Source: an uncultured Planctomycetaceae bacterium (GTDB taxonomy: Bacteria > Planctomycetota > Planctomycetia > Planctomycetales > Planctomycetaceae). Taken from it: DNA of 7,559 nucleotides. Below, in pieces: positions 1 to 7,470 of the stretch. Within the stretch, counting starts at the first letter, position 1. Every line of letters starts with the position of its first letter. The position numbers were made by a program, and so were the translations under genes. Location of the stretch: NCBI GenBank assembly GCA_903823545.1, contig CAIJTL010000418.1:1-7559 (forward strand). The letters run 5' to 3'. The notes beneath the pieces were generated by a model. That model did not search any database and was not told the origin of the DNA. It was given only the letters and a program-made list of their open reading frames with translations.

Positions 1-29
1 CGGCAAAACGCGAGTGTTCCTGCCTCTCG

Positions 30-56
30 CCCTCGCTTGCGCTTCGGGTTAGTTTG
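30..56. repeat. Probable dispersed intergenic repeat upstream of lipA
   Basis: The stretch CCCTCGCTTGCGCTTCGGG followed by TTAGTTTG resembles, from memory, a short GC-rich motif (in reverse, ACTAACCCGAAGCGCAAGCG) that occurs many times between genes in planctomycete genomes. Only one copy is visible here, so its repeat status rests on recollection. No ORF covering it looks real. The rest of 1-185 shows only a possible promoter and a ribosome binding site for lipA. Confidence 0.4.
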
Positions 57-114
57 TCGTGGCGCTTACCCAAATTGAATAACTGGCTTGCCCTGGTATC
101 GCGAGATGACTCGG

Positions 115-142
115 TTGACATTCGCCGCGAGGGCTTGAGACT
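115..142 (+). promoter_or_regulatory. Candidate sigma70-type promoter for lipA-holB
   Basis: A perfect -35 hexamer TTGACA lies at 115-120. With 16-base spacing the best -10 is GAGACT at 137-142, which matches only three of six consensus bases. If used, it would leave a leader of roughly 35-40 bases before the lipA start. The -35 is convincing and the -10 is not, so this is a tentative site. Confidence 0.3.
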
Positions 143-185
143 GTGCGTTCCTGGCCGCTGACTGTTTTGGGAATCGAGAGCCGAC

Positions 186-1091
186 ATGCTTGAGTTAGAT
201 ATTCTCCCCACTGAACCTGCACCACAGTCGACAACGACTGTGAAACGTCGTTTGCCGAGTTGGCTTAAACGTCCGATGGCGCAGCCGGGGATGGCATACA
301 CCAGTGGTGTGATTTCAGATCTTCGCTTGGAAACGGTTTGCGAGAGTGCGAAGTGTCCGAATCGGACCGAATGTTGGTCGAAGCAAACGGCGACGTTCAT
401 GATTTTGGGCAACGTTTGTACGCGACCTTGTGGCTTTTGCTCGGTCCCGAAAGGGAAGACCGAAGCACTGGAAATCGACGAACCGGAACGAGTCGCCGAG
501 GCGGCGGAACGGCTTGGTCTCCGATACGTCGTGATTACCTCGGTGACGCGCGATGACTTGAAAGATGGCGGGGCCGAGCACTTTTATCGCTGTGTGTTGG
601 CCGTGCGAGAACGAACCGGAGCGAAGGTCGAAGTCCTCACGCCCGACTTTCTCGGCAACAAGGAGGCGATTCGTCGCGTTATCGAGTCGCGTCCAGATGT
701 CTTCAATCACAATACCGAAACCGTACCGCGGCTATATCACCGAGTTCGCCGCAACGCCGAGTATCAACGAACGCTCGATCTCTTGAAGCAAATCAAAGAC
801 GAAGCGCCGGACATGCTCACGAAAAGTGGCTTGATGCTGGGGCTTGGCGAGACGCTCGAAGAATTACTCGAAGTCTTCTCCGATTTGCGCGGCGTTGGCT
901 GCGACATGCTGACGTTGGGACAATACCTGCAACCAACTCCAGAACATCTTCCCGTCGAGCGATATGTACCTCCCGAAGAGTTCGACGAGATCGGCGAGTT
1001 GGCCAAGAAGTTGGGCTTCGGCATGGTCGCCAGCGGGCCGTTTGTGCGTTCGAGTTATCACGCCGGTGAGATGGCTGCGGAGTTGAGTTGA
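186..1091 (+). CDS. lipA: Lipoyl synthase LipA (radical SAM enzyme)
   Basis: LipA inserts two sulfur atoms at C6 and C8 of octanoyl chains bound to the lipoyl domains of 2-oxoacid dehydrogenases and glycine cleavage H protein, using S-adenosylmethionine in the cytoplasm. The 301-residue product (E. coli: 321) has both required cysteine triads: the auxiliary cluster motif C-x4-C-x5-C at C52, C57 and C63, and the radical-SAM motif CTRPCGFC at C78, C82 and C85. The C-terminal R-S-S-Y-H-A-G-E motif at 288-295 supplies the conserved serine ligand of the auxiliary cluster. The N-terminal RLPSWLKRP segment before the first triad is usual for non-enteric LipA. The ATG at 186 is preceded by GAGAG at 176-180, five bases away. 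The stop overlaps the holB start, so the two genes are probably co-transcribed. No lipB is visible in the window. Confidence 0.97.
   Translation: MLELDILPTEPAPQSTTTVKRRLPSWLKRPMAQPGMAYTSGVISDLRLETVCESAKCPNRTECWSKQTATFMILGNVCTRPCGFCSVPKGKTEALEIDEPERVAEAAERLGLRYVVITSVTRDDLKDGGAEHFYRCVLAVRERTGAKVEVLTPDFLGNKEAIRRVIESRPDVFNHNTETVPRLYHRVRRNAEYQRTLDLLKQIKDEAPDMLTKSGLMLGLGETLEELLEVFSDLRGVGCDMLTLGQYLQPTPEHLPVERYVPPEEFDEIGELAKKLGFGMVASGPFVRSSYHAGEMAAELS
1079..1082 (+). promoter_or_regulatory. Ribosome binding site that decides the holB start
   Basis: GGAG at 1079-1082 lies inside the end of lipA, eight bases before the ATG at 1091. That ATG shares its first base with the lipA stop (TGATG). A TTG at 1088 is in the same frame, but its spacing to GGAG is only five bases and ATG is the stronger codon, so 1091 is preferred. 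The arrangement implies translational coupling of holB to lipA. Confidence 0.6.
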
Positions 1092-2158
1092 TGACCGTGT
1101 GGGACAACATTCGCGGACACAGCGAGCGAGTCGAATGGTTGCGGCGAGCGATTCAGCGCAATCGGCTGTCGCATGGGTACGTCTTCGCGGGCAAAGAGGG
1201 GATCGGCAAACGCTTGTTCGCTCGCGCCGTCGCGCAATGCTTGTTTTGCCAACGACATGCCGACGAAGAGCTGCTCGCGTGCGGAGAGTGTTCGGCATGT
1301 AAGCAGGTGCTCGCGGGAACTCATCCCGACCTACATGAAGTCGGGCGACCAGCCGGCAAAGCGGAACTGCCGATCGCAGCCTTCCTGGGACCGCCAGAGA
1401 ACCGAGGTCGTGAAGGACTTTGTTACGACCTGTCACGACTGCCGATGGCCGGAGATCGCAAGATTGCGATTATCGACGATGCGAGTGCGATGAATGACGA
1501 AGCGGCAAACGCGTTCCTCAAAACATTGGAAGAGCCCCCTCCGAAAGCGTTGATCATGTTGATCGTCGACAATCTCGACGCGCTGTTACCAACGATTCGA
1601 TCGCGCTGTCAGGTGATTCGATTCGATCCGCTGCTGCCTGCGGACCTGGCGGGCTTGATGCTGCAACACGAATGGGTCAAAGAGCCAGCGGAAGCTGCGG
1701 CGCTCTCTGAATTGAGCGACGGCAGTTTGGCGGTCGCCGCGCAGTTGCTCGATCCGGCGCTGCGTGAATTGCGTGACGCGCTGTATCGCGAACTGGCTAG
1801 TCCGAATTTCAACGCCATCGAATTGACCGAACAATTAACCTCGGGCCTTGAAGCAATCGGCGGCGATTCAGCAACGACTCGGCGAAATGCCGTGTGGCTG
1901 ATTCGTTTCGGCCTGGAATTCTTTCGCTCGGCCGCAATGCACTTATCGGGACAACAATCGGGCGGCGTGATCCCCGCTGCGGTCTCGTTCGCTCAACGGT
2001 TTGACGGTCAGTCGCCAGAAGACTTGGAATTCATCATGAGTCTGTTCGAGCGTGTCGCCGAAACCGAGCGGCATATCGACATGAACATCGCAGTCCCAAG
2101 GTGCCTCGAAGTTCTGTGCCACGAGCTTGGTCAAAAGCTCCGACCAGCGGCACGGTGA
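1091..2158 (+). CDS. holB: DNA polymerase III delta' subunit (clamp loader)
   Basis: This is an AAA+ protein of the replicative clamp-loader complex, which opens and loads the beta sliding clamp. The 355-residue product has a Walker-A-like loop GKEGIGKR at 34-41 in which the usual Thr/Ser is Arg, a zinc-finger set with C53 (or C50), C64, C67 and C70, a Walker-B-like IIDD at 127-130, the segment FLKTLEEPPP at 142-151 and the SRC motif at 171-173. SRC is shared by delta' and gamma/tau. Family knowledge says delta' does not depend on ATP hydrolysis, so the degenerate P-loop fits delta'. The protein is also far too short for tau. After residue 180 only the less conserved helical collar region is present. 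The region around residues 92-125 is a lineage-type variant. The TGATG junction with lipA suggests one operon. DnaX-like naming is possible, but delta' is more likely. Confidence 0.9.
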   Translation: MTVWDNIRGHSERVEWLRRAIQRNRLSHGYVFAGKEGIGKRLFARAVAQCLFCQRHADEELLACGECSACKQVLAGTHPDLHEVGRPAGKAELPIAAFLGPPENRGREGLCYDLSRLPMAGDRKIAIIDDASAMNDEAANAFLKTLEEPPPKALIMLIVDNLDALLPTIRSRCQVIRFDPLLPADLAGLMLQHEWVKEPAEAAALSELSDGSLAVAAQLLDPALRELRDALYRELASPNFNAIELTEQLTSGLEAIGGDSATTRRNAVWLIRFGLEFFRSAAMHLSGQQSGGVIPAAVSFAQRFDGQSPEDLEFIMSLFERVAETERHIDMNIAVPRCLEVLCHELGQKLRPAAR

Positions 2159-2220
2159 TATCTGAATTTGCAATCGAGGATTTATCGAGAACAGAGTTCC
2201 TGGTCCGTTCTTATGGATTC

Positions 2221-2265
2221 GTCGTTGGTTTAGAACGGGCCGGGAGACCCGTTCTACGAAACGAC
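2221..2265. terminator. Hairpin between convergent holB and aroF; possible bidirectional terminator or repeat
   Basis: TAGAACGGG at 2231-2239 pairs perfectly with CCCGTTCTA at 2248-2256 around an eight-base loop. An outer stem GTCGTT (2221-2226) pairs with AACGAC (2260-2265) across a small internal loop. The hairpin sits in the gap between two convergent genes, where a shared terminator is expected, but no T-run follows it on either strand. It may instead be one copy of a dispersed palindromic repeat. TAGAACGGG occurs again at 7097-7105 without its partner arm. Confidence 0.5.
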
Positions 2266-2286
2266 ACGACTCACTGAAGTTTCGGG

Positions 2287-3333
2287 CTACTTCTTGAGTT
2301 GCTTGTGAGCATCGAGGATCAGCGACTCGGTTTCTTCCCAGCCGATACAGCCATCTGTGATCGACACTCCGTAAGACAGAAGTGCGGGATCGGCGGTCAG
2401 CTTTTGGCTTCCTGGGAAGAGATTGCTCTCAAGCATCAAGCCGACGATGTCTTTGTTTCCGCTCACTCGCTGAGCAATGACGTCGCGCCAGACTTGCGGT
2501 TGATTGCGATAATCCTTGTTGGAATTTGCATGGCTGCAATCGACCATGAATCGGGGCATCAAACCTGCGGCTGTCAGTTTTTCAGCAGCGGATTTCACAT
2601 GCTCTGAAGAGTAGTTCGGCCCGGATCGTCCACCTCGAAGGATCAGATGGCCCCACGGATTGCCTCGCGTATTGACGATGCAAGTATGTCCGTCGCCGTC
2701 GATTCCCAGGAAAGCGTGTTGAGTTTTCGCGGCGAGCATCGCATCAATTGCAACCTGCAGACTGCCATCGGTGCCGTTCTTGTAGCCGACCGGCATCGAC
2801 AACCCGCTGGCCATTTGGCGGTGAGTCGGCGATTCCGTCGTCCGTGCGCCGATCGAAGCGAGCGTCAACAAGTCGGAGATGTACTGTGGCGTAATCGGTT
2901 CGAGCAATTCCGTTGCGGCCGGCAGCCCGAGTTCGCCGATCTCCAGTAAAATCTCGCGTGCGAGTCGCAAGCCGGTGGCGATATCGAACGAATCATTGAG
3001 GTGCGGGTCGTTGATCAAGCCTTTCCAACCGACGGTCGTGCGTGGCTTTTCAAAATAGACTCGCATGACGACGAACAAGGTTTCGGCCACCTTGTCCGAA
3101 AGCGCTTTCAATCGGCCAGCGTACTCGGATGCGGATTTGCGGTCGTGAATCGAACACGGACCGACCACAACGAGCACTCGACTGTCTTCGCCTGCCAGGA
3201 TTTTCTTGATTGATTCGCGGCCATCAATGACCGTCTTGTTGTTCGCGGGCGAAATCGCGAGCTCGGCCTTCAGCACTTTCGGTGCGACTAACGGCACGGT
3301 GCTGACCACGTTAATGAACTGGGTCGGTTGCAT
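2287..3333 (-). CDS. aroF: 3-deoxy-7-phosphoheptulonate (DAHP) synthase, type I AroF/G/H class
   Basis: This enzyme condenses phosphoenolpyruvate with erythrose 4-phosphate, the first step of the shikimate pathway to aromatic amino acids, in the cytoplasm. The 348-residue protein is full length and carries VVGPCSIHD at 56-64, MRVYFEKPRTTVGWKGLINDP at 90-110, GARTTESPTHRQMASGLSMP at 162-181, the LRGG loop at 232-235, SHANSNKDYR at 267-276 and ITDGCIGWEET at 325-335. The metal ligands known from E. coli AroG correspond to C60, H268, E302 and D327, all present. CSHANSNKDYR and LSMPVGYKNGTDGSL read more like AroF (Tyr-sensitive) than AroG, but effector specificity cannot be settled here, so the symbol is provisional. 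The ATG is preceded by GAGGA at 3338-3342 with good spacing. The gene lies downstream of ffh on the same strand and convergent to holB. Confidence 0.95.
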   Translation of the reverse strand: MQPTQFINVVSTVPLVAPKVLKAELAISPANNKTVIDGRESIKKILAGEDSRVLVVVGPCSIHDRKSASEYAGRLKALSDKVAETLFVVMRVYFEKPRTTVGWKGLINDPHLNDSFDIATGLRLAREILLEIGELGLPAATELLEPITPQYISDLLTLASIGARTTESPTHRQMASGLSMPVGYKNGTDGSLQVAIDAMLAAKTQHAFLGIDGDGHTCIVNTRGNPWGHLILRGGRSGPNYSSEHVKSAAEKLTAAGLMPRFMVDCSHANSNKDYRNQPQVWRDVIAQRVSGNKDIVGLMLESNLFPGSQKLTADPALLSYGVSITDGCIGWEETESLILDAHKQLKK

Positions 3334-3347
3334 GAGATCCTCAAAGA

Positions 3348-3371
3348 AAGCATGTTTCGGGCAAGCATGTT
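3348..3371 (-). repeat. Two direct repeats in the aroF leader
   Basis: On the plus strand AAGCATGTT occurs at 3348-3356 and again at 3363-3371, start-to-start 15 bases apart, just upstream of the aroF ribosome binding site. A shorter AGCATG recurs near 3427. Two identical 9-mers at this spacing in an 132-base gap could be an operator for a regulator of aroF, but no matching regulator is in the window. The rest of the ffh-aroF gap shows no ORF and no obvious terminator. Confidence 0.35.
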
Positions 3372-3465
3372 AGCAGCCGAGCGGAATGAAAGTAGACGGC
3401 ACGCCTTGATGAGTCGAAAGATTTCGAGCATGCCACGACCGATCGCCTCATCTGGTACCGGCTGA

Positions 3466-4950
3466 CTATTTACGGCGATTCTTCTTCTTCGCTTGCCGTT
3501 CTGCTTTGCGTTTCTTGTTGAGCTGTTCCTTGGCTGCCTTTGGATCAACCGGACCACGACCGCTCCGCATCTTCAAGCTGGGGCCATCAACTCCAGGAAT
3601 CGCAAAGCCACCCTTCGAGATATCCTGAACGGCTTTCATTCGCTCAAGAAATCCCATGTTCGACATTTTGGACATCATTCCGGACATCGTCTCAAACTGC
3701 TTAATCAGGCTGCTGATTTCATTCGGAGCCGAACCGCTCCCTTTCGCAATTCGATTCCGGCGACTGCGGTCGATCTTGTCGGGATGCTCGCGTTCCCACG
3801 GGGTCATCGAGTTGATGATCCCGTCAATATGGCCCATGTCTTTGTCCGGGTTCCCCATCCCTTGCATGGCATCGACCATGCCACCCATGCCGGGGATCAT
3901 TTTCATGATTTCCCCCATCGAGCCGAGCTTCTTGATTTGCTTCATCGACTTCTGGAAGTCCACGAGCGTGAACTTGCCAGCGGCCATCTTGGCTTGAGCG
4001 TCCGCCATCTCCTTTTCGTCGAGATGCATCTGGGCCTTCTCGACGAGCGAGACAATGTCACCCATGCCCAAGATTCTGCCCGCCATTCGGTCGGGATGAA
4101 ACGGCTCCAGCTTGTCGAGTTGTTCGCCGACGCCGATGAACTTGATCGGTACGCCAGTGACTTGCTTCACCGACAACGCTGCACCGCCGCGAGTGTCACC
4201 GTCAAGCTTTGTGAGAATGACACCGTCGAGTTCCATCGCCTCGTTGAACGCTTTCGCGCTGTTGACCGCGTCCTGACCAGTCATCGCATCGCAAACCAGA
4301 TAGACCTGATGCGGTTGGCACTTGTTGTCAATTTCTTCCAACTCGCGCATCAAGTCATCGTCAACGTGCAATCGACCGGCGGTGTCGAGGATCACCACCT
4401 TGATGTCGCCACGACGTCGGGCTTCTTTCAAGCCATTCTGACATACTTGCAGCGGCGAGCTTTTCCCTGGCTCTTCGGCATAAACCGCGACGCCGATCTG
4501 ATCGCCGATGACTTTCAATTGGTCCACAGCAGCGGGGCGTTGCAAGTCGGCGGCGATCAACATCGGCGCCTTGCCGTCATCTTTCAACATCCGCGCAAGC
4601 TTGCCGCAGGTGGTTGTTTTGCCTGACCCCTGCAAGCCACACATCATCAGGATCGTGATTCCGTCCTTCTGAAAGTGGAACGAGTGATCGACCGGCCCCA
4701 TCAAGTTGACCAGTTCATCGTTGACGATTCCGACGATCTGTTCGCTGGGCCGTAATGATTTCAGGACCGACTCGCCAACCGCTTGCTCGGTGACTGTCTT
4801 CACGAAGCCGTCAACAACATCGTAATTGACGTCTGCCTCAAGGAGCGCTTTGCGAACCTGCTGCATTCCGTCTCGAATATTTGATTCCGTTAGCTTGCCG
4901 CCAAGGAACGAGAACGCGCCACGTAGCCGATCGGAAATGCTTTCAAACAT
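3466..4950 (-). CDS. ffh: Signal recognition particle protein Ffh (SRP54 GTPase)
   Basis: Ffh binds SRP RNA and hydrophobic signal sequences on ribosome-nascent chains and delivers them to the membrane through the receptor FtsY. The 494-residue product has an N-terminal helical domain (about 1-90), then the G domain with P-loop GLQGSGKTT at 105-113, DLQRPAA at 135-141, DTAGR at 189-193 and TKLD at 247-250. It ends with a methionine-rich M domain (about 330-460) containing the RNA-binding [11 protein letters not shown] at 396-406. A strongly basic tail ([16 protein letters not shown], 479-494) makes it longer than E. coli Ffh (453). The ATG at 4950 follows TAGGTGA at 4954-4960. Stop is TAG. 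The usual downstream rpsP-rimM-trmD genes are absent; aroF follows instead. The SRP RNA gene is not in the window. Confidence 0.97.
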   Translation of the reverse strand: MFESISDRLRGAFSFLGGKLTESNIRDGMQQVRKALLEADVNYDVVDGFVKTVTEQAVGESVLKSLRPSEQIVGIVNDELVNLMGPVDHSFHFQKDGITILMMCGLQGSGKTTTCGKLARMLKDDGKAPMLIAADLQRPAAVDQLKVIGDQIGVAVYAEEPGKSSPLQVCQNGLKEARRRGDIKVVILDTAGRLHVDDDLMRELEEIDNKCQPHQVYLVCDAMTGQDAVNSAKAFNEAMELDGVILTKLDGDTRGGAALSVKQVTGVPIKFIGVGEQLDKLEPFHPDRMAGRILGMGDIVSLVEKAQMHLDEKEMADAQAKMAAGKFTLVDFQKSMKQIKKLGSMGEIMKMIPGMGGMVDAMQGMGNPDKDMGHIDGIINSMTPWEREHPDKIDRSRRNRIAKGSGSAPNEISSLIKQFETMSGMMSKMSNMGFLERMKAVQDISKGGFAIPGVDGPSLKMRSGRGPVDPKAAKEQLNKKRKAERQAKKKNRRK

Positions 4951-5002
4951 GCGTCACCTACTCAGGACAAAAACTCCGCCATCACGGTAAATCCGACGGC
5001 GG

Positions 5003-5016
5003 TGCAAGGTCTTGCA
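5003..5016. promoter_or_regulatory. Short palindrome in the ffh leader
   Basis: TGCAAG-GT-CTTGCA is a perfect six-base inverted repeat with a two-base centre, located about 53 bases upstream of the ffh start and on the downstream side of its candidate promoter. The form suits a dimeric DNA-binding protein rather than an RNA hairpin, because the loop is too short. The role is unknown and chance is possible. Confidence 0.25.
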
Positions 5017-5050
5017 ACACGAACACCTTACGCTTCAAAACGAGCAACGG

Positions 5051-5079
5051 ATTGTAGGAGTCGCGCAATATCGAAACAA
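5051..5079 (-). promoter_or_regulatory. Candidate ffh promoter
   Basis: Read on the minus strand, TACAAT (plus 5051-5056) is a five-of-six -10 match. TTGTTT (plus 5074-5079) is a weak -35, with 17-base spacing. It would give an ffh leader of about 95 bases. The call rests on base matching alone. In the whole 4951-5239 gap between divergent ffh and leuC I see no gene. Two 13-codon ATG frames occur (from 5090 and from 5169), but neither is Leu-rich and neither has a ribosome binding site. Confidence 0.3.
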
Positions 5080-5205
5080 CCAGCTTGAAATGCAGCCAGG
5101 ATGTAGGTCTCCGATGAGTACAATCCCCTAGAACGCCCGCTTACAATCGTCCGTAGAGCGTCCATTGAATGCCCTCATTTAATCTCGCGAATATCGGTTT
5201 TCGCC

Positions 5206-5211
5206 AATAAT
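5206..5211 (+). promoter_or_regulatory. Candidate leuC -10 box
   Basis: AATAAT at 5206-5211 matches five of six bases of the -10 consensus and lies in an AT-rich patch 28 bases before the leuC ATG. No good -35 is found at 16-18 bases upstream. The box is flanked by two copies of TTTTCGC (5198-5204 and 5211-5217). Position is sensible, strength uncertain. Confidence 0.25.
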
Positions 5212-5239
5212 TTTCGCATCATTGAAACACGAAGACACC

Positions 5240-6643
<1,404 letters not shown>

Positions 6644-6644
6644 A

Positions 6645-6718
6645 AAACCGTAGCACAGGCGGCTCGCCTGTGATTGCGATGAGAGATAAAAGCAGGCGAG
6701 CCGCCTGCTCTACGGTTT
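6645..6718. repeat. Large nested inverted repeat after leuC (probable dispersed palindromic element and/or leuC terminator)
   Basis: The left arm has AAACCGTA (6645-6652) and CAGGCGGCTCGCCTG (6656-6670). The right arm has CAGGCGAGCCGCCTG (6693-6707) and TACGGTTT (6711-6718). The 8-base and 15-base blocks are perfect inverted complements, separated by a three-base unpaired step (gca/ctc). The loop is 22 bases. Each 15-mer is itself a hairpin (CAGGCG, three-base loop, CGCCTG), so the DNA can fold as one long stem or as two small ones. This architecture is like REP/BIME elements. The core CAGGCGGCTCGCCTG is, from memory, frequent in planctomycete intergenic DNA. It starts one base after the leuC stop and could end that transcript, though no T-run follows. 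No transposase is nearby. Confidence 0.8.
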
Positions 6719-6738
6719 CGCAAAAACGAGGCATCACC

Positions 6739-7044
6739 ATGACCCCCGTCGTCGCCGAGAAGAAAGCGGACATTCAAAAGCTCTGCGAGCGGTTTGGTGT
6801 TGAGCGTCTCGAACTCTTCGGCTCCGCGACGAGCGATCATTTTGATCCGTCGCGGAGTGACGTCGATTTTCTCGTGCGATTTCAGCCTCAAAGAACTTAT
6901 GGTTGGTCTGACTACTTTGGATTGCAGTTCGCTCTGGAGGACCTCTTTTCAAGACGAATTGATTTGGTCGATGAGCCTGCGGTGAAGAATCCGTATTTCT
7001 GGAAGTCGATTGAATCGAATCGCGAGGTGATTTATGCCGCCTGA
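6739..7044 (+). CDS. Minimal nucleotidyltransferase (MNT domain), MntA-like antitoxin
   Basis: The product is 101 residues of the small MNT family. In HEPN-MNT toxin-antitoxin pairs this protein is the antitoxin and transfers AMP to the HepT toxin. The catalytic signature is G28-S29, then D41-V-D43 in SRSDVDFLV, and the third carboxylate is likely D75 in RRIDLVD. The C-terminal segment NPYFWKSIESNREVIYAA (84-101) is the normal family end, so the gene is full length. The usual Arg-Gly after GSA is absent (GSATSDHFDP). The ATG at 6739 has GAGG at 6728-6731, seven bases away; longer in-frame sequence upstream runs through leuC and the repeat and is not coding. It overlaps by 11 bases the start of a broken HepT-like gene, so it appears to be an antitoxin without its toxin. 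Housekeeping or regulatory function cannot be excluded. Confidence 0.88.
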   Translation: MTPVVAEKKADIQKLCERFGVERLELFGSATSDHFDPSRSDVDFLVRFQPQRTYGWSDYFGLQFALEDLFSRRIDLVDEPAVKNPYFWKSIESNREVIYAA

Positions 7045-7084
7045 AGTCATGCCGCTGGTTTATGACATTCATGGTGCCGCCTAA
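7034..7084 (+). pseudogene. Remnant of a HepT/DUF86-like HEPN toxin gene
   Basis: A 16-codon frame, MPPEVMPLVYDIHGAA, starts at 7034 inside the end of the MNT gene, with GAGGTG at 7024-7029 as a well-placed ribosome binding site, and stops at TAA 7082-7084. Both the position (overlapping start directly after an MNT gene) and the sequence (PEV, then YDI, then A, as at the N-terminus of DUF86 HEPN proteins) indicate the beginning of a HepT partner. Nothing of the rest, including the catalytic R-x4-6-H motif, follows in this frame. A possible later fragment, YRSATYRSTQ, at 7111-7140 is in another frame and only vaguely recalls the LRSAVERQ segment of the family. The identification is inferred from a short match plus context. 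Confidence 0.6.
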
Positions 7085-7141
7085 GGATGCGAAACCTAGA
7101 ACGGGTAAAATATCGGTCGGCAACTTATCGTTCGACTCAGT

Positions 7142-7147
7142 GAGGAG
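7142..7147 (+). promoter_or_regulatory. Ribosome binding site selecting a TTG start
   Basis: GAGGAG at 7142-7147 is the strongest Shine-Dalgarno match in the window and lies eight bases before the TTG at 7156. It argues for this TTG over the internal ATG at 7207, which has no ribosome binding site and would delete the start of the first membrane helix. Confidence 0.6.
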
Positions 7148-7155
7148 AACTACAA

Positions 7156-7470
7156 TTGCGAGCTACAGGGCGAGTTCGACCCAGCAAGCCAGTGTCGGCA
7201 ATTGCGATGATTGTTGGTGTTTGCTTTGTCGGCATCGGCGTTTTCGTTGTGGTACCGCAAGCGGGTTTCTTCGGCATAATTTGGACACTGGGTGCTTTTC
7301 TGGTGACCGGGTATCACGCCGCGAACATCTTCTCCTCGCATGGCGTGGCACACGAGGTTGTCGATTTTGACACGTCGCTGCCAACTCAAACCGGCTCGTC
7401 AGCCACTGCACCACCTGAGCAGCGACTGGCTACATTAAATGGCCTCAAACGTCAGGGGCTGGTCAATTAG
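7156..7470 (+). CDS. Small two-TM membrane protein with SHOCT-like C-terminus, interrupted by TAG
   Basis: The 104-residue product starts at TTG 7156. A short basic N-terminus (RATGRVRPSKP) precedes two hydrophobic helices at about 14-33 and 37-58, linked by a tight PQAG turn. A hydrophilic linker rich in Ser, Thr and Pro (about 70-88) leads to the segment EQRLATLNGLKRQGLVN at 88-104, which is the first half of a SHOCT (short C-terminal) domain. The frame then meets TAG at 7468-7470. Beyond it, the same frame continues as DEYAEQRKRILDDL, precisely the missing second half. The gene therefore looks like a full-length SHOCT membrane protein of 119 positions split by a nonsense codon. The function of such proteins is not known; SHOCT segments are generally viewed as oligomerisation or interaction tails. 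The basic N-terminus suggests it faces the cytoplasm, with the C-terminus also cytoplasmic (inferred). Confidence 0.75.
   Translation: MRATGRVRPSKPVSAIAMIVGVCFVGIGVFVVVPQAGFFGIIWTLGAFLVTGYHAANIFSSHGVAHEVVDFDTSLPTQTGSSATAPPEQRLATLNGLKRQGLVN

Noticed and set aside
864..1436. 190-codon minus-strand frame across the lipA-holB junction
   Set aside because: It is antisense to two well-supported genes, very Arg-rich, and has no family signature.
3493..4626. 377-codon plus-strand open frame opposite ffh
   Set aside because: It lies wholly antisense to a certain ffh gene, has no ribosome binding site or recognisable motif, and its His/Leu/Arg-rich composition is what the ffh codons give in reverse.
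5090..5131. 13-codon frame MQPGCRSPMSTIP in the ffh/leuC gap
   Set aside because: It contains no Leu codons and no ribosome binding site, and the length is expected by chance.
5169..5210. 13-codon frame [13 protein letters not shown] as a leucine leader peptide for leuC
   Set aside because: It has one Leu codon, no ribosome binding site and no attenuator-like alternative hairpins after it.
4951..5239. SRP (4.5S) RNA gene next to ffh
   Set aside because: The conserved domain IV features (GGAAGCA-type loop and its stem) were not found.
7062..7370. 102-codon frame overlapping the HepT stub and the SHOCT gene
   Set aside because: It is in the wrong frame relative to the membrane protein, Cys/Arg-rich, without a ribosome binding site, and has no family resemblance.
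7468..7470. Genome-wide TAG reassignment or pyrrolysine/selenocysteine-type recoding
   Set aside because: aroF, ffh and leuC all end normally at TAG in this window, and no recoding structure is evident after 7470.
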